This document shows, piece after piece, positions 38,372 through 47,283 of a stretch of 62,048 nucleotides of DNA. The position numbers and the translations under genes were made by a program. The notes under the pieces are model-generated. The model saw only the letters and a program-made list of their open reading frames with translations. It did no database searches and was not told the origin of the DNA. This DNA comes from an uncultured Clostridia bacterium (GTDB taxonomy: Bacteria; Bacillota; Clostridia; Oscillospirales; Ruminococcaceae), in contig CANRIA010000011.1 in assembly GCA_947630555.1 (NCBI GenBank), positions 1 through 62,048 on the forward strand, in the 5' to 3' direction. How positions within the stretch are numbered: the stretch's first letter is position 1; every line of letters begins with the position of its first letter.

Positions 38372-38412
38372 ATTTACAACTCCTTAACATTTTAGAGATT
38401 TTTTACTAAATC

Positions 38413-39747
38413 TTACTCAATTATCTCACCTAAGCAGTGATCATCTTCCACACTTAATATAATAACATAAAAAATCATTCTACGCAAACTTTTTTGAGAA
38501 TTTTTTCTGATAATCTTAATTTGTGTGTAATTTTCACTGTATCCGTGGTGAAAAGTTGTGCAATTTTCTTTTTCAAACAGAACTTTTACTCTTTTTCCGA
38601 CCATTTGCGACAAAAATTTTTCTCTTGAAATTTTGCCGACCCCTGCCATTTCTGCTGCGCGCCTCTGTTTTATTTCCTCGGAAATGTGCCCCGACATTTT
38701 CTCAGCCGCCGTGCCTTTTCTTACAGAATATGGGAAAACATGTATTTTAGCAAAGCCTACCGACTCTACAAACTCAAGCGATTGTCTGTGGTCATCTTCC
38801 GTTTCCCCTGCAAACCCTACCATAACATCTGTGGTTATCGCACAGTCAGGGAAAGCGTTTCTAAGCTTGCTGACAAGTTCGGCATACTGCGCCGTAGTGT
38901 AATGCCTGTTCATGGCTTTCAACGTGCGGTCACAGCCGCTTTGCAGCGAAAGATGAAAGTGTGGACACAGTTTTTTAAGCCTTGCCATGCGCTCAATATC
39001 GCCGTCACTGATAAGCTCAGGTTCTATAGAACTAAGCCGCACCCTTTCAACTCCCTCAACAGAGCATACAGCCTCTATCGCATCTATAAGACGAATATCA
39101 CCGTCAAGGTCAGCGCCATATCTGCATAGGTTAATGCCCGTCAGCACTATCTCCAAATGCCCACACTGCGCCAAAAGAGCGGCATCATTTTTAACATCTT
39201 CCAGCGGCTTTGAGCGCAAATGCCCCCTTGCATAGGGTATAACACAGTATGTGCAATATCTGTCGCACCCGTCCTGTATCTTTAAATAGCCCCTTGTTTT
39301 ATCTGTAAATTCTGAGTTTGTAAAGTTGTCAAAGTTTTCACCTTTACAGTGCTTCGCAATTTCAAAAGTGCGCTCGCCGCAGTCAATAAAGCGTTTTACT
39401 GCATCTGCTGTAAATGCCGTACTGCCGTTGCCTGTCACTATATCACATAGACCGCTGGTGTAAAGTGTTTTTGCTTCACACTCATCTGCCTGCGGAAAAC
39501 ACCCTGTAAGCACCGTAATGCACTTCGGGTTCGTTCGCTTTATTCTGTGAAGAAGCTGTCGGCACTTCTTGTCAGCTTTGCCCGTTACCGTGCAGGAGTT
39601 CACAATGCAAATATCAGCTTTTAAAATACTGTCCGTAACGCCAAAACCTGCCGCAGTAAGGCGCTGTTTTATGTTTTCTGTATCGCAGGTGTTTACCTTG
39701 CACCCCAGCGAAAAATAGCATACGCTGTAATTTGAATGGTTTGCCAA
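38413..39747 (-). CDS. mtaB: MtaB, tRNA t6A methylthiotransferase
   Basis: Radical-SAM enzyme that converts t6A37 to ms2t6A37 in tRNA. 444 residues: N-terminal UPF0004 domain with cysteines in SLGCKVN, VNSCTV and TGCFPQ (auxiliary cluster), radical SAM CxxxCxxC in GCDRYCTYCVIPYARG, and a C-terminal TRAM-like region. The start codon is TTG (39747) with AGGGA upstream; an in-frame stop lies just before it. The last ~40 residues are diverged from typical MtaB. Confidence 0.9.
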   Translation of the reverse strand: MANHSNYSVCYFSLGCKVNTCDTENIKQRLTAAGFGVTDSILKADICIVNSCTVTGKADKKCRQLLHRIKRTNPKCITVLTGCFPQADECEAKTLYTSGLCDIVTGNGSTAFTADAVKRFIDCGERTFEIAKHCKGENFDNFTNSEFTDKTRGYLKIQDGCDRYCTYCVIPYARGHLRSKPLEDVKNDAALLAQCGHLEIVLTGINLCRYGADLDGDIRLIDAIEAVCSVEGVERVRLSSIEPELISDGDIERMARLKKLCPHFHLSLQSGCDRTLKAMNRHYTTAQYAELVSKLRNAFPDCAITTDVMVGFAGETEDDHRQSLEFVESVGFAKIHVFPYSVRKGTAAEKMSGHISEEIKQRRAAEMAGVGKISREKFLSQMVGKRVKVLFEKENCTTFHHGYSENYTQIKIIRKNSQKSLRRMIFYVIILSVEDDHCLGEIIE

Positions 39748-39825
39748 AATTTATCATTCCCTGTAAATGTTAATAACAAAGTGATTTTGCACAAATGTTT
39801 TTCGTGTATCTCATTCTTAATGACT

Positions 39826-39854
39826 ATTATACTATATTTTTTTCGCAAATGCAA
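39826..39854 (-). promoter_or_regulatory. Promoter of mtaB-purL
   Basis: Minus strand TTGCAT (39854-39849), 17-base spacer, TATAAT (39831-39826). Confidence 0.75.
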
Positions 39855-39861
39855 TTATCTA

Positions 39862-39891
39862 TTGACAATTTGCTGTATATTTTGATATATT
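39862..39891 (+). promoter_or_regulatory. Promoter of the HPr-like gene
   Basis: TTGACA (39862-39867), 18-base spacer, TATATT (39886-39891). Divergent from the mtaB promoter only a few bases away. Confidence 0.7.
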
Positions 39892-39947
39892 TATTATCGG
39901 AGCATTTCGGTTCTTGCAAATTTATATATATGAATGGAGCTTTGGTT

Positions 39948-40178
39948 ATGATAAAAACTACTATTCGGCTCAATACCACGCAGGACATCAGAGATTTTCT
40001 CAGCGCCGTTTCAAAACAGGATTATAATGTAGAGCTTGTTTCGGGCGACTCGTCAATAGATGCAAAGTCTGTAATGGGGCTGTTCAGTTTTGACAGAAGC
40101 GCCCCTATAGAGCTTTGCGCCCATACGCAGGACGCCAGTGAGTTTTTCGGACTTATCGGAAAATTTATAGTCTGCTGA
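39948..40178 (+). CDS. HPr-like protein lacking the phosphorylatable histidine
   Basis: 76 residues with the HPr fold pattern. The region of regulatory Ser46 is kept (AKSVMGLFSF, Ser41 here), but where HPr has His15 this protein reads LNTTQDIRDF with no histidine. It therefore cannot carry phosphate in the sugar phosphotransferase chain. Crh of B. subtilis is a similar regulatory-only HPr. The start follows TGGAG. It lies just before the DacF-like gene. Confidence 0.75.
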   Translation: MIKTTIRLNTTQDIRDFLSAVSKQDYNVELVSGDSSIDAKSVMGLFSFDRSAPIELCAHTQDASEFFGLIGKFIVC

Positions 40179-40206
40179 ATTAGCTGACAGACTTCTTCAC
40201 ATTTCG

Positions 40207-40241
40207 CGCACCTTTCGGCATATAGTTAAAACGGAGGTGCG
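40207..40241 (+). promoter_or_regulatory. Hairpin covering the Shine-Dalgarno of the DacF-like gene
   Basis: CGCACCT (40207-40213) is complementary to AGGTGCG (40235-40241), which includes most of the GGAGGTG used to start translation at 40246. It could lower translation or be the terminator stem of the HPr-like gene. Confidence 0.4.
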
Positions 40242-40245
40242 GACA

Positions 40246-41445
40246 ATGCTGTTAAGTTATTTTTTAAAAAATATTGTAAATTTTGTCGCCGCGGCGGTGT
40301 TTTCATGGAGTTCATTGATACTGCCGTTTGACGGCTTTAATGGCTTTATCCAAAAGTTTTATGAGCAGTTTTTCTCAGCTCAGCAAGTGCAGACAGAGAT
40401 AGTACAGTCAAAAGTCGTTTATGAGGCTGAAACGGGCACGGTGCTTTCTTGTGAGAATGAAAACGAGGTAATGCAGGCAGGGCATCTTGCCAAGCTTATG
40501 ACACTTCTTATAGTCGAAGAATCGCTTGAAAACGGCGATATTTCGCTTGATGCGCAGATAACTGTATCGCAGTATGCCAACTCTATGCAGGGCTCGCAAG
40601 TCTGGCTTGATGTCGGCGAGAAAATAACGGTCGAAGAGCTTGTAAAGTCAATAACTGTAGGCAACGCTAATGATGCTTGTGTTGCCCTTGCTGAGGCTGT
40701 AGCCAAAACGGAGCAGGACTTTACCTCTCTTATGAATGAAAAAGCGGCTGCACTTGGTATGGAAAATACGTTTTACGCCGATTGTACCGGTATTTCTGCC
40801 GATACAAAAACTACCGCTTATGATACCGCGCTTCTTTGTGCAGAGCTTTCAAAGCACGAAGAATATTTCAAGTATACCACAACTTGGATGGACGACGTTC
40901 GCGGAGGAAAAGCACAGCTTGTAAATCTTAACAGGCTGGTGCGCACATATAAAGGAATAATAGGCTTTAAGGCCTGCTATTGCGATGGCAGCAAAAACTG
41001 CCTTGCAGCCGCAACACAAAAAGGCAATATGACCGTTGTCGCCGTTATAATGGGCTCTCCCGACGAGGACAGCAGGTTTTCATGGGCGAAAGATGCCATG
41101 AATAAAGCCTTTGCCGCTTATGAGATATATACTCCCGAAATGTCAGAGGGAATTTTAGACGACGTGAATGTTGCGTTCGGCGAAAAGTCGTTTGCCTCGG
41201 TGAGGTGCAGCGATGAAAGCAAGGTGCTTATACCCAAAGGCTGTGCTGATGATGTTGAAGTTTCTTTTGAAAGAGTAGATAACGTTACAGCACCCGTAAA
41301 AATGGGTACTGTTATAGGCTCGGTGTGCTTTACTCTCAGCGGAGAGGAGATATATTCTGCCGATATTTGCCTTTCGGAAGACGTTGACAGGCTGTCTTTT
41401 GGCGAATCATTCAAAAGAATATTGTTAGAATTACTAAAAATGTAG
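40246..41445 (+). CDS. DacF-like D,D-carboxypeptidase homologue with all catalytic motifs altered
   Basis: 399 residues, clearly of the DacF/PBP5 family: N-terminal hydrophobic segment, then GSQVWLDVGEKITVEELVKSI, ALAEAVAKTEQDFTSLMNEKAAALGMENT and LVNLNRLVRTYKGIIGFK align with DacF. Yet all three penicillin-binding motifs are changed: SxxK is HLAK (80-83, Ser to His), SxN is NAN (140-142) and KTG is KAC (242-244). The frame is intact and the fold-defining residues are kept, so it looks like a maintained pseudoenzyme (scaffold or regulator) rather than a decayed gene. RBS is GGAGGTG. Confidence 0.85.
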   Translation: MLLSYFLKNIVNFVAAAVFSWSSLILPFDGFNGFIQKFYEQFFSAQQVQTEIVQSKVVYEAETGTVLSCENENEVMQAGHLAKLMTLLIVEESLENGDISLDAQITVSQYANSMQGSQVWLDVGEKITVEELVKSITVGNANDACVALAEAVAKTEQDFTSLMNEKAAALGMENTFYADCTGISADTKTTAYDTALLCAELSKHEEYFKYTTTWMDDVRGGKAQLVNLNRLVRTYKGIIGFKACYCDGSKNCLAAATQKGNMTVVAVIMGSPDEDSRFSWAKDAMNKAFAAYEIYTPEMSEGILDDVNVAFGEKSFASVRCSDESKVLIPKGCADDVEVSFERVDNVTAPVKMGTVIGSVCFTLSGEEIYSADICLSEDVDRLSFGESFKRILLELLKM

Positions 41446-41495
41446 GCTAAAAATTAGATGATGTATACAAAATATTGTGCGTTTTGCAAAACTGC

Positions 41496-41524
41496 TTGAA
41501 AAAAATACGGATATATTGTACAAT
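41496..41524 (+). promoter_or_regulatory. Promoter of pgi
   Basis: TTGAAA (41496-41501), 17-base spacer, TACAAT (41519-41524). Confidence 0.78.
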
Positions 41525-41590
41525 AAAATAGATGAGATATTTCTTCATCAGTAATTTTATTATGTATTTATTTTGAAAGGACTGACTGAT

Positions 41591-42922
41591 TTGTCTATCA
41601 GATTAAATCCCAAGTATCTGGGTGGATTTGTTGAAAAGCATGAACTGGAGGCTATGCGCCCACAGATCTCGGCAGCACATGATACTTTAATGAACGGCAC
41701 GGGTCTCGGCAGTGACTTTCTCGGCTGGGTAGATCTTCCCGTAAATTATGATAAGGAAGAGTTTGCACGCATAAAGGCAGCCGCCAAGAGAATACAGCAA
41801 AGCTGCGATATTCTTATTGTTATAGGTATAGGCGGCTCGTACCTCGGCGCACGGGCTGCAATAGAGCTTCTGCGTTCACCGTTTTATAACAGCCTTAAAA
41901 AGGATACCCCCGATATTTTCTTTGTTGGCAACAATATAAGCCCTACCTATCTTACTGAGGTGCTTTCTATCTGCGAAGGCAAGGATATCTGCGTTAATAT
42001 CATTTCCAAGTCGGGCACTACCACCGAACCTGCGCTTGCTTTCCGTATCTTTAAGAAGCTTCTGGAAGATAAGTACGGCAAAGATGGTGCTAAGTCAAGA
42101 ATATTTGCAACTACCGATAAGGCAAGAGGAACGCTCAAAGAGCTTTCAGATACCGAAGGCTATGAAACTTTCGTTATAGCCGACGATATAGGCGGAAGAT
42201 TCTCGGTTCTTACCGGCGTTGGTCTTTTGCCGATAGCCGTTTCGGGCGCCGATATAGACAAGCTTATGGCAGGTGCGGCTGCGGCAAGAGAAAAGTATGC
42301 AGGTGTTGACAATAACGATTGCTATGATTACGCAGCTTACAGAAATATCCTGTACCGCAAGGGCAAGAGCGTTGAAATGCTCGTTACATATGACCCGTCG
42401 TTCACCATGATGACCGAATGGTGGAAACAGCTGTTCGGTGAGAGTGAAGGCAAGGACAACAAGGGCATTTTCCCGACCTCTGCAACGTTTTCTACCGACC
42501 TTCACTCGCTCGGTCAGTTCATACAAAGCGGTTCAAGAATAATGTTTGAGACCGTTGTTGATATCAAGCAGCCAAAATTTGATATGTTCCTTGAAAACGA
42601 CGAGCAGAATCTCGATAAGCTCAATTTCCTTACAAATCAGAATATGAGCGTTGTAAACCGCAAGGCTTTTGAGGGTACAGTGCTTGCTCATACCGAGGGC
42701 GGCGTGCCTAATATAGTTATTGAAATGGACAAGCCCGATGAAGAGAACCTCGGCGAGCTGATATACTTCTTTGAAAAAGCTTGCGCAATTTCAGGCTATA
42801 TGCTGGGTGTAAATCCTTTCGACCAGCCGGGCGTTGAAAGCTATAAGAAGAATATGTTCGCACTGCTGGGCAAGCCGGGATATGAAGATGCCAAGGCAGA
42901 GCTTGAAGCAAAAATAAAATAA
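41591..42922 (+). CDS. pgi: Glucose-6-phosphate isomerase
   Basis: Interconverts glucose 6-phosphate and fructose 6-phosphate. 443 residues of the short bacterial class, with paired SIS domains: [28 protein letters not shown] and the later [18 protein letters not shown]. The start is taken as TTG 41591 ([11 protein letters not shown]), 9 bases after AAAGGA; the in-frame TTG 18 bases earlier overlaps that RBS. A small AAAGCG/CGCTTT hairpin (42932-42947) follows. Confidence 0.95.
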   Translation: MSIRLNPKYLGGFVEKHELEAMRPQISAAHDTLMNGTGLGSDFLGWVDLPVNYDKEEFARIKAAAKRIQQSCDILIVIGIGGSYLGARAAIELLRSPFYNSLKKDTPDIFFVGNNISPTYLTEVLSICEGKDICVNIISKSGTTTEPALAFRIFKKLLEDKYGKDGAKSRIFATTDKARGTLKELSDTEGYETFVIADDIGGRFSVLTGVGLLPIAVSGADIDKLMAGAAAAREKYAGVDNNDCYDYAAYRNILYRKGKSVEMLVTYDPSFTMMTEWWKQLFGESEGKDNKGIFPTSATFSTDLHSLGQFIQSGSRIMFETVVDIKQPKFDMFLENDEQNLDKLNFLTNQNMSVVNRKAFEGTVLAHTEGGVPNIVIEMDKPDEENLGELIYFFEKACAISGYMLGVNPFDQPGVESYKKNMFALLGKPGYEDAKAELEAKIK

Positions 42923-42990
42923 CGGAACTTTAAAGCGTGCGCGCTTTTGAAGATTAAACATCGCCCACTGGGCAGAACGGAGTGCTATCT

Positions 42991-43392
42991 ATGATAAATC
43001 TGATAACCGGAAAAAAGGGAACAGGCAAGACCAAGATTCTTGTTGAGCGCATACATGAGGCGCTTGAAGTGGCTACCGGCTCGGTAGTATGTATAGAAAG
43101 AGGAATGAAGCTTACTTATGATATTCCTCATAAAGTAAGGCTCGTAGATGCCGAAGAATACGGCATCAGCAGCTTTGATGCATTTTATGGCTTTGTTACG
43201 GGTATGCTTGCAGGAAACTATGACATTCAGCACGTTTTTGTTGACGGTATACTTAAAATGGGCGGCAGAGATTACGAAGCCTTCGGCGCTATGCTCGATA
43301 AGCTTGCAATAGTTGCCAAGGACGTTAAGATAACGTTCACCGTTTCCGAAGATGCAGAGAATCTTCCCGAAAAAGTAAGAGCTTTTATGTAA
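42991..43392 (+). CDS. Small P-loop nucleotide-binding protein of unknown function
   Basis: 133 residues. Walker A is at the very N terminus (INLITGKKGTGKTK) and a Walker B-like strand is HVFVDGIL. There are no further domains. Similar short P-loop proteins occur beside pgi or yceD-rpmF in Clostridia, but no function is established to my knowledge. Start ATG 42991 follows GGAG by 7 bases; a GTG at 42982 is also open. Confidence 0.7.
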   Translation: MINLITGKKGTGKTKILVERIHEALEVATGSVVCIERGMKLTYDIPHKVRLVDAEEYGISSFDAFYGFVTGMLAGNYDIQHVFVDGILKMGGRDYEAFGAMLDKLAIVAKDVKITFTVSEDAENLPEKVRAFM

Positions 43393-43407
43393 ATTTTTAA
43401 AAATCTC

Positions 43408-43436
43408 TTGACTTTACGGAAAATTCACGCTATAAT
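43408..43436 (+). promoter_or_regulatory. Promoter of yceD-rpmF
   Basis: TTGACT (43408-43413), 17-base spacer, TATAAT (43431-43436). Confidence 0.85.
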
Positions 43437-43491
43437 GTTCTTTGTGATGTTCTGTTTTCACGGATAGAAAACGACCGATACAGGAGGAGTT

Positions 43492-43938
43492 ATGACCTTT
43501 CAGCTTAAAAGTATATTCAGTATACCGGGCGAAAGCAAGGAATTTGAATATGAAATAGACAGGGGAAAGCTCTTTGAGAGAACGGGTATCGTTTTTCATT
43601 CCGATGTAAAGGTCAAAGGCAGCATAGTTAACAGGGCAGGCGTTGTTAAGCTTGTCTATCACTGTGATGCAGCCGTTGACCATGTGTGTGACAGATGTCT
43701 TTGTGAGTTCGTCAGGGAGTATGGTTTTGATTTTGAACATATACTCGTTACCGACACAAAGTGCGACGATTATGTCGTCTGCAACGACTTTGAACTGGAT
43801 CTTGACGAACTTGCAGTTTGTGATATGCTTCTTGAATTTCCTACAAAAATACTATGTAAGGAAGACTGCAAGGGGCTTTGCGCAAAATGCGGAGCAGACC
43901 TGAATAAAGGTGAATGCTCCTGCGTGCGTGACAACTGA
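43492..43938 (+). CDS. yceD: YceD family protein (DUF177)
   Basis: 148 residues of the YceD/DUF177 family, found beside rpmF in most bacteria and linked to 23S rRNA processing or ribosome biogenesis. Cysteine pairs are visible (VCDRCLC, CKGLCAKCG, CSC). RBS is AGGAGG. The rpmF start lies 27 bases downstream. Confidence 0.9.
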   Translation: MTFQLKSIFSIPGESKEFEYEIDRGKLFERTGIVFHSDVKVKGSIVNRAGVVKLVYHCDAAVDHVCDRCLCEFVREYGFDFEHILVTDTKCDDYVVCNDFELDLDELAVCDMLLEFPTKILCKEDCKGLCAKCGADLNKGECSCVRDN

Positions 43939-43965
43939 GATCAATCCTGAAGAGGAGGTGCCAAA

Positions 43966-44151
43966 ATGGCAGTACCAAAGAGAAAGGTTTCTAAAGCCAG
44001 ACGTGATAAAAGACGCAGCGCTGTTTGGAAGCTCCCTCAGCCGGCTCTTTGCAGATGTTCAAACTGCGGCGAGCTTACCGCTCCGCATAAGGTATGCAAG
44101 GCTTGCGGATATTATAAGGGCGTAGAGGTCATAGCTAAGAATAACGACTGA
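43966..44151 (+). CDS. rpmF: 50S ribosomal protein L32
   Basis: 61-residue L32 beginning MAVPKRKVSKARRDKRR. It is the zinc-ribbon form with paired cysteines (CSNCGE and CKACGY). RBS GAGGAGG is strong. plsX, the usual next gene, is absent; a terminator separates it from der. Confidence 0.97.
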   Translation: MAVPKRKVSKARRDKRRSAVWKLPQPALCRCSNCGELTAPHKVCKACGYYKGVEVIAKNND

Positions 44152-44171
44152 TCGTGCGCTTATCGGTGTCA

Positions 44172-44203
44172 AGCAGAGAGGGGATATACTTCTCTGCTTT
44201 TTT
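44172..44203 (+). terminator. Terminator after rpmF
   Basis: AGCAGAGA (44172-44179) / TCTCTGCT (44191-44198) with a T-run to 44203. Confidence 0.92.
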
Positions 44204-44236
44204 CGTCATACATCTTTTTGTGAAAGGAGGAATAAT

Positions 44237-45568
44237 ATGGCTTTACCGGTAGTTGCTATAGTCGGCAGACCGAATGTCGGCAAATCAACGCTTTTTAATA
44301 AACTTATAGGTCAGCGGCTCTCGATAGTAGAAGATACCCCAGGCGTTACAAGGGACAGGATATATTCAAAGTGCGAGTGGCGCAGCAGAGAATTTATGGT
44401 AGTCGATACAGGCGGTATTGAGCCCGACAGCGACGATGTTATACTCGCACAGATGAGAAGGCAGGCAGAGCTTGCAATAAGCAGCGCGCAGGTAATAGTG
44501 CTTGTTACCGACCTTAGGTGCGGCGTTACAGCAAGCGACCATGACGTTGCAAATATGCTGCTCAAGTCGGGAAAACCCGTAGTTCTGTGCGTTAATAAAT
44601 GCGATACTCTCGGCGAACCGCCCGTTGAATTTTATGAGTTTTATAACTTAGGGCTGGGCGACCCTATTGCAGTTTCGTCAACTCACGGTCATGGCACGGG
44701 CGACCTTTTAGATGCCGTTTTTGAGCATCTGCCCGAAGATGAGCAGGAAGACGAGGACGACGATATTATAAAAGTCGCGGTAATAGGTAAACCAAACGTC
44801 GGAAAATCTTCGCTTATAAATAAGATATGCGGCGAGGAAAGAGCCATAGTTTCCGATATTGCAGGCACTACACGCGATGCTACAGATACAGTGATAGAGA
44901 CCGAGCGCGGCAAGTATATGTTTATAGATACCGCAGGAATACGCAGAAAGTCAAAAGTGCTTGAAAACGTCGAAAAATATAGCGTTCTTCGCGCACATAT
45001 GGCGGTTGACAGAGCAGACGTTGCAGTAATTGTCATTGATGCCACCGAGGGCTTTACAGAACAGGATTCAAAAGTTGCTGGCTATGCCCACGAAAAAGGA
45101 AAAGCCTGCGTGGTAGCCGTGAACAAATGGGATGCAGTCGAGAAAGATACCAACACCATGAACGAAATGCTTGCCGACCTGAAAGAAGATTTCGGCTTTA
45201 TGCAGTATGTGCCGTTCGTGTTTATCTCGGCAAAAACAGGTCAGCGGCTTGATAAGCTTTTTGACCTTATAGACCGCACGTTTGAGCAAAACTCAATGCG
45301 TATATCAACCGGCAAGCTGAATGATGTTCTGGCATATGCAACATCGCGCGTGCAGCCGCCCTCAGATAAGGGCAGACGGCTTAAAATATACTACATGACA
45401 CAGGCATCTACCAGACCGCCAACATTTGTAGTTTTTGTAAACCGCAAGGATCTGTTCCATTTTTCGTACCAAAGATATCTTGAAAACCAGATCCGCGAAA
45501 CGTTCTCGCTTAACGAAACACCTATCGTTATGAAGGTAAGAGAACGCGATACCAACGATGTAAAATAA
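44237..45568 (+). CDS. der: Ribosome biogenesis GTPase Der (EngA)
   Basis: Double GTPase needed for 50S assembly. 443 residues with two G domains (GRPNVGKST...VNKCD and GKPNVGKSS...VNKWD) and a C-terminal KH-like domain (VQPPSDKGRRLKIYYMTQASTRPPTFVVFVN). RBS AAAGGAGG. plsY follows after 16 bases, gpsA after that: a common Firmicute order. Confidence 0.97.
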   Translation: MALPVVAIVGRPNVGKSTLFNKLIGQRLSIVEDTPGVTRDRIYSKCEWRSREFMVVDTGGIEPDSDDVILAQMRRQAELAISSAQVIVLVTDLRCGVTASDHDVANMLLKSGKPVVLCVNKCDTLGEPPVEFYEFYNLGLGDPIAVSSTHGHGTGDLLDAVFEHLPEDEQEDEDDDIIKVAVIGKPNVGKSSLINKICGEERAIVSDIAGTTRDATDTVIETERGKYMFIDTAGIRRKSKVLENVEKYSVLRAHMAVDRADVAVIVIDATEGFTEQDSKVAGYAHEKGKACVVAVNKWDAVEKDTNTMNEMLADLKEDFGFMQYVPFVFISAKTGQRLDKLFDLIDRTFEQNSMRISTGKLNDVLAYATSRVQPPSDKGRRLKIYYMTQASTRPPTFVVFVNRKDLFHFSYQRYLENQIRETFSLNETPIVMKVRERDTNDVK

Positions 45569-45584
45569 TTTGGGGAATATTATT

Positions 45585-46238
45585 ATGGAAGCTTTTGTTT
45601 GGATATTTACAGTGCTTTTTTCGTATCTTTTCGGCAGCATAAATACCTCGATAGTCATTTGTAAGATAATTCACCGCAAGGATATTCGCGACTATGGAAG
45701 CGGCAATGCGGGTCTTACAAACGTTTTGAGAACTTTCGGCAAACCAACAGCCGCGCTTACTCTTATAGTAGACCTTATAAAAGGTATAGCAGCAGTGCTT
45801 ATCTGTAGGCTGGTGGCAGGGCATTTTGGTGTCGAGATGCTTTCAAATCCTCTGTTTGTAAATTATCTTTCCTGCCTGTTTGTAATACTGGGGCATATAT
45901 TCCCGTGCTATTACGGTTTTCGCGGCGGAAAAGGCGTGCTGCTCACCGCCACTACCATGATAGCCGTAGACCCCCTTACCTGCGGCGTTGCGGTAGCTAT
46001 CTTCATAATAGTCGTAAGCATAAACAGATATGTTTCACTTGCATCTATAATAGCAGTTTCTTCTTTCCCTATATGTACTATAATCTCGCAGACGTTAAGG
46101 GGCTATGAAAAGCCGTGGCAGAATGCTCTTGTTGCCTTGGCGGTAGCAATAATCGTAGTATTGAAGCATAAGAGCAATATAGCAAGACTTGTAAACGGCA
46201 CGGAAAACAAACTCAGCTTTAAAAGCAAAAAAAGCTGA
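45585..46238 (+). CDS. plsY: Glycerol-3-phosphate acyltransferase PlsY
   Basis: Integral membrane acyltransferase that moves an acyl group from acyl-phosphate to glycerol 3-phosphate. 217 residues with multiple helices and the PlsY loops GSINTS, GSGNAGLTNVLR, GHIFPCYYGFRGGKG. Its acyl-phosphate comes from PlsX, not in this window. Start ATG 45585 after GGGGAAT; a TTG 15 bases upstream is less likely. gpsA, which makes its substrate, follows. Confidence 0.94.
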   Translation: MEAFVWIFTVLFSYLFGSINTSIVICKIIHRKDIRDYGSGNAGLTNVLRTFGKPTAALTLIVDLIKGIAAVLICRLVAGHFGVEMLSNPLFVNYLSCLFVILGHIFPCYYGFRGGKGVLLTATTMIAVDPLTCGVAVAIFIIVVSINRYVSLASIIAVSSFPICTIISQTLRGYEKPWQNALVALAVAIIVVLKHKSNIARLVNGTENKLSFKSKKS

Positions 46239-46259
46239 CAACTTTGCGGAGGTGTTTTT

Positions 46260-47261
46260 ATGGCGAATATAACTATACTCGGCAGCGGAGGTTTTGGTCT
46301 CTCGCTTGCTATAATGTGCGAAAAAATGGGTCACAGCGTTACTGTGTGGTCTAAGTTTCAAGATGAGATCGATACCCTTAAAAGAACAGGTGAGCTGCGT
46401 TCAAAGCTGCCGGGAGCAATACTTCCCGAAGGTGTTGCGCTCACTACCGATATTTCCTGCGCACAAAATGCTGATATAGTTATAATCGGCATACCAACGC
46501 GATTTGTCGCAGAAGTGTGCAATACCGCAAAACCGTATATAAATGAAAAAGCCGTCGTCGTCAGCACTTCAAAAGGTTTTGAAGACGGCACTATGCGGCG
46601 TATGTCGGAAGTTATAACAAGCATTCTGCCGAACAAAACGGTGGTGCTTTCAGGCCCTTCCCACGCCGAAGAGATAGCAAACGGCACGCCAACAACGGTT
46701 GTTGCCGCCTGCGAAGATCTGGATTATGCTTACTATGTGCAAGACGAGTTAAGCAACTCAACGCTCAGAATATATACAAATTCCGACGTAATAGGCTGCG
46801 AGGTCGGCGGCTCTCTTAAAAATTCAATAGCTCTTGCCGCAGGAATTGTTGACGGCATGGGCTTTGGCGACAACACAAAAGCCGCGCTTATGACAAGAGG
46901 TCTTACAGAGATAGCGCGCATAGGTGTTGCCATGGGGGCGCACGAGGAAACTTTTTCTGGACTTACGGGTCTTGGTGACCTTATAGTTACCTGCACGAGT
47001 ATGCACAGCCGCAACAGGCGCGCAGGAATACTGATAGGGCAGGGGGTAAAGGCAGAAGAAGCTATCCGCCGCACCGGTACTGTTGAGGGCTATTACTGCA
47101 CACGAAACGCATATCCTCTTGCAAAAAAGCTCGGTGTAGATGCCCCCATTATCGAGCAGCTTTATATGATACTTTTTGAAAATATGCCGCCTAAAGATGC
47201 TCTCTCGCACCTTATGAACCGTCCTATGAAGCATGAATCCGAAGAAGGTCTGTACTTTTAA
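46260..47261 (+). CDS. gpsA: Glycerol-3-phosphate dehydrogenase [NAD(P)+]
   Basis: Makes sn-glycerol 3-phosphate from dihydroxyacetone phosphate. 333 residues, Rossmann motif GSGGFGLSLA near the N terminus, catalytic Lys in GGSLKNSIALAAGI, and GLTGLGDLIVTC. RBS GGAGGTG. It forms a der-plsY-gpsA unit. Confidence 0.97.
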   Translation: MANITILGSGGFGLSLAIMCEKMGHSVTVWSKFQDEIDTLKRTGELRSKLPGAILPEGVALTTDISCAQNADIVIIGIPTRFVAEVCNTAKPYINEKAVVVSTSKGFEDGTMRRMSEVITSILPNKTVVLSGPSHAEEIANGTPTTVVAACEDLDYAYYVQDELSNSTLRIYTNSDVIGCEVGGSLKNSIALAAGIVDGMGFGDNTKAALMTRGLTEIARIGVAMGAHEETFSGLTGLGDLIVTCTSMHSRNRRAGILIGQGVKAEEAIRRTGTVEGYYCTRNAYPLAKKLGVDAPIIEQLYMILFENMPPKDALSHLMNRPMKHESEEGLYF

Positions 47262-47283
47262 TAATATTTTTGGAGGAATTACT

